Position numbers and translations under genes: made by a program
Notes under the pieces: model-generated
Told to the model about the DNA's origin: nothing
Seen by the model: the letters and a program-made list of their open reading frames with translations, nothing else
Databases searched by the model: none
DNA from: Acanthosepion esculentum
Taxonomy: Eukaryota; Mollusca; Cephalopoda; Sepiida; Sepiidae
NCBI GenBank assembly: GCA_964036315.1
Contig: OZ038498.1
Coordinates: 10,168,468 to 10,232,467, forward strand
DNA: 64,000 nucleotides
Direction: 5' to 3'
In this document: positions 63,836 through 64,000 of the stretch, piece after piece
Layout of the letters: the number at the start of each line of letters is the position of its first letter
Numbering within the stretch: position 1 is the stretch's first letter

Positions 63836-64000
63836 CCAAGGGTGGGCAAAATTTTCAGTGAAAGGGCCACATTCAAAAATTCACAATTTTATTGGACAGC
63901 ATAGTGTATTAACCCAAAATAATTAATATTTAAAATAGACAAAAAAAAGGCTTTTAAAGAAAAAAATTCAACTAATTTTTATTAATTAATTAATTTCTAT
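63836..64000 (+). mobile_element. hAT-like element, left end
   Basis: CCAAGGGTGGGCAAAATTTT and GAAAGGGCCACATTCAAAAA are typical of hAT nonautonomous termini with a GGGTGGGCAAA start. The right end is outside the window. Confidence 0.5.

Overview
This is eukaryotic, AT-rich DNA made almost entirely of transposable-element debris, tandem repeats and (TA)n arrays, with one recognisable host coding exon at the right edge. The mix fits a mollusc, most likely a coleoid cephalopod such as an octopus: tRNA-derived SINEs, Penelope-like elements, many 5'-truncated LINE tails, Tc1/mariner and hAT relics, and long (TA)n tracts. That assignment is inference; no diagnostic gene settles the species.

Layout. 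1-13 kb: a Ty3/gypsy pol fragment, LINE tails, a 30-bp minisatellite, and a decayed gypsy gag-protease-integrase (9.7-11.3 kb). 12-20 kb: three LINE ORF2 C-termini, a Tc1 fragment, two hAT-like elements (one carrying a solo LTR). 21-29 kb: RTE-like LINE pieces, a hAT DUF4371 fragment, two large minisatellites and a repeat family with its own minisatellite. 31-38 kb: nested LINEs, the best-preserved element (a Penelope-like element with RT and GIY-YIG domains), a solo LTR with target-site duplication (TSD), and a complete but internally deleted mariner. 38-53 kb: a tandem segmental duplication with an expanded minisatellite, many inverted-repeat (foldback) elements, a hAT interrupted by a ~900-bp near-perfect palindrome, and a broken LTR retrotransposon with duplicated blocks. 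53-62 kb: a Penelope-like fragment inside a DNA transposon, a long-TIR element, an internally deleted LINE and Tc1/hAT relics. 62.45-62.78 kb: the first coding exon of a sodium-dependent phosphate transporter (SLC20/PiT family), + strand, with splice acceptor and donor visible; its next intron contains an LTR, a Tc1 relic and a hAT end.

Most interesting signal. Several unrelated repeat families carry a hammerhead-ribozyme-like core (CTGANGA, stem II, GAAA, short palindromic stem III). Two can be folded by eye with all three stems and all core bases: 45173-45215 (mirrored on the other strand at 44534-44576) and 61888-61928 (related copy at 795-829). These cores sit in foldback elements that are mostly bounded by (TA)n. 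Hammerheads are established in Penelope-like elements and metazoan retrozymes; that these foldbacks are such elements is inference.

The elements do not form a functional pathway. The only likely host gene is SLC20A. A CCAAT/TATA/exon/donor arrangement near 43.35-43.51 kb is a speculative upstream promoter.
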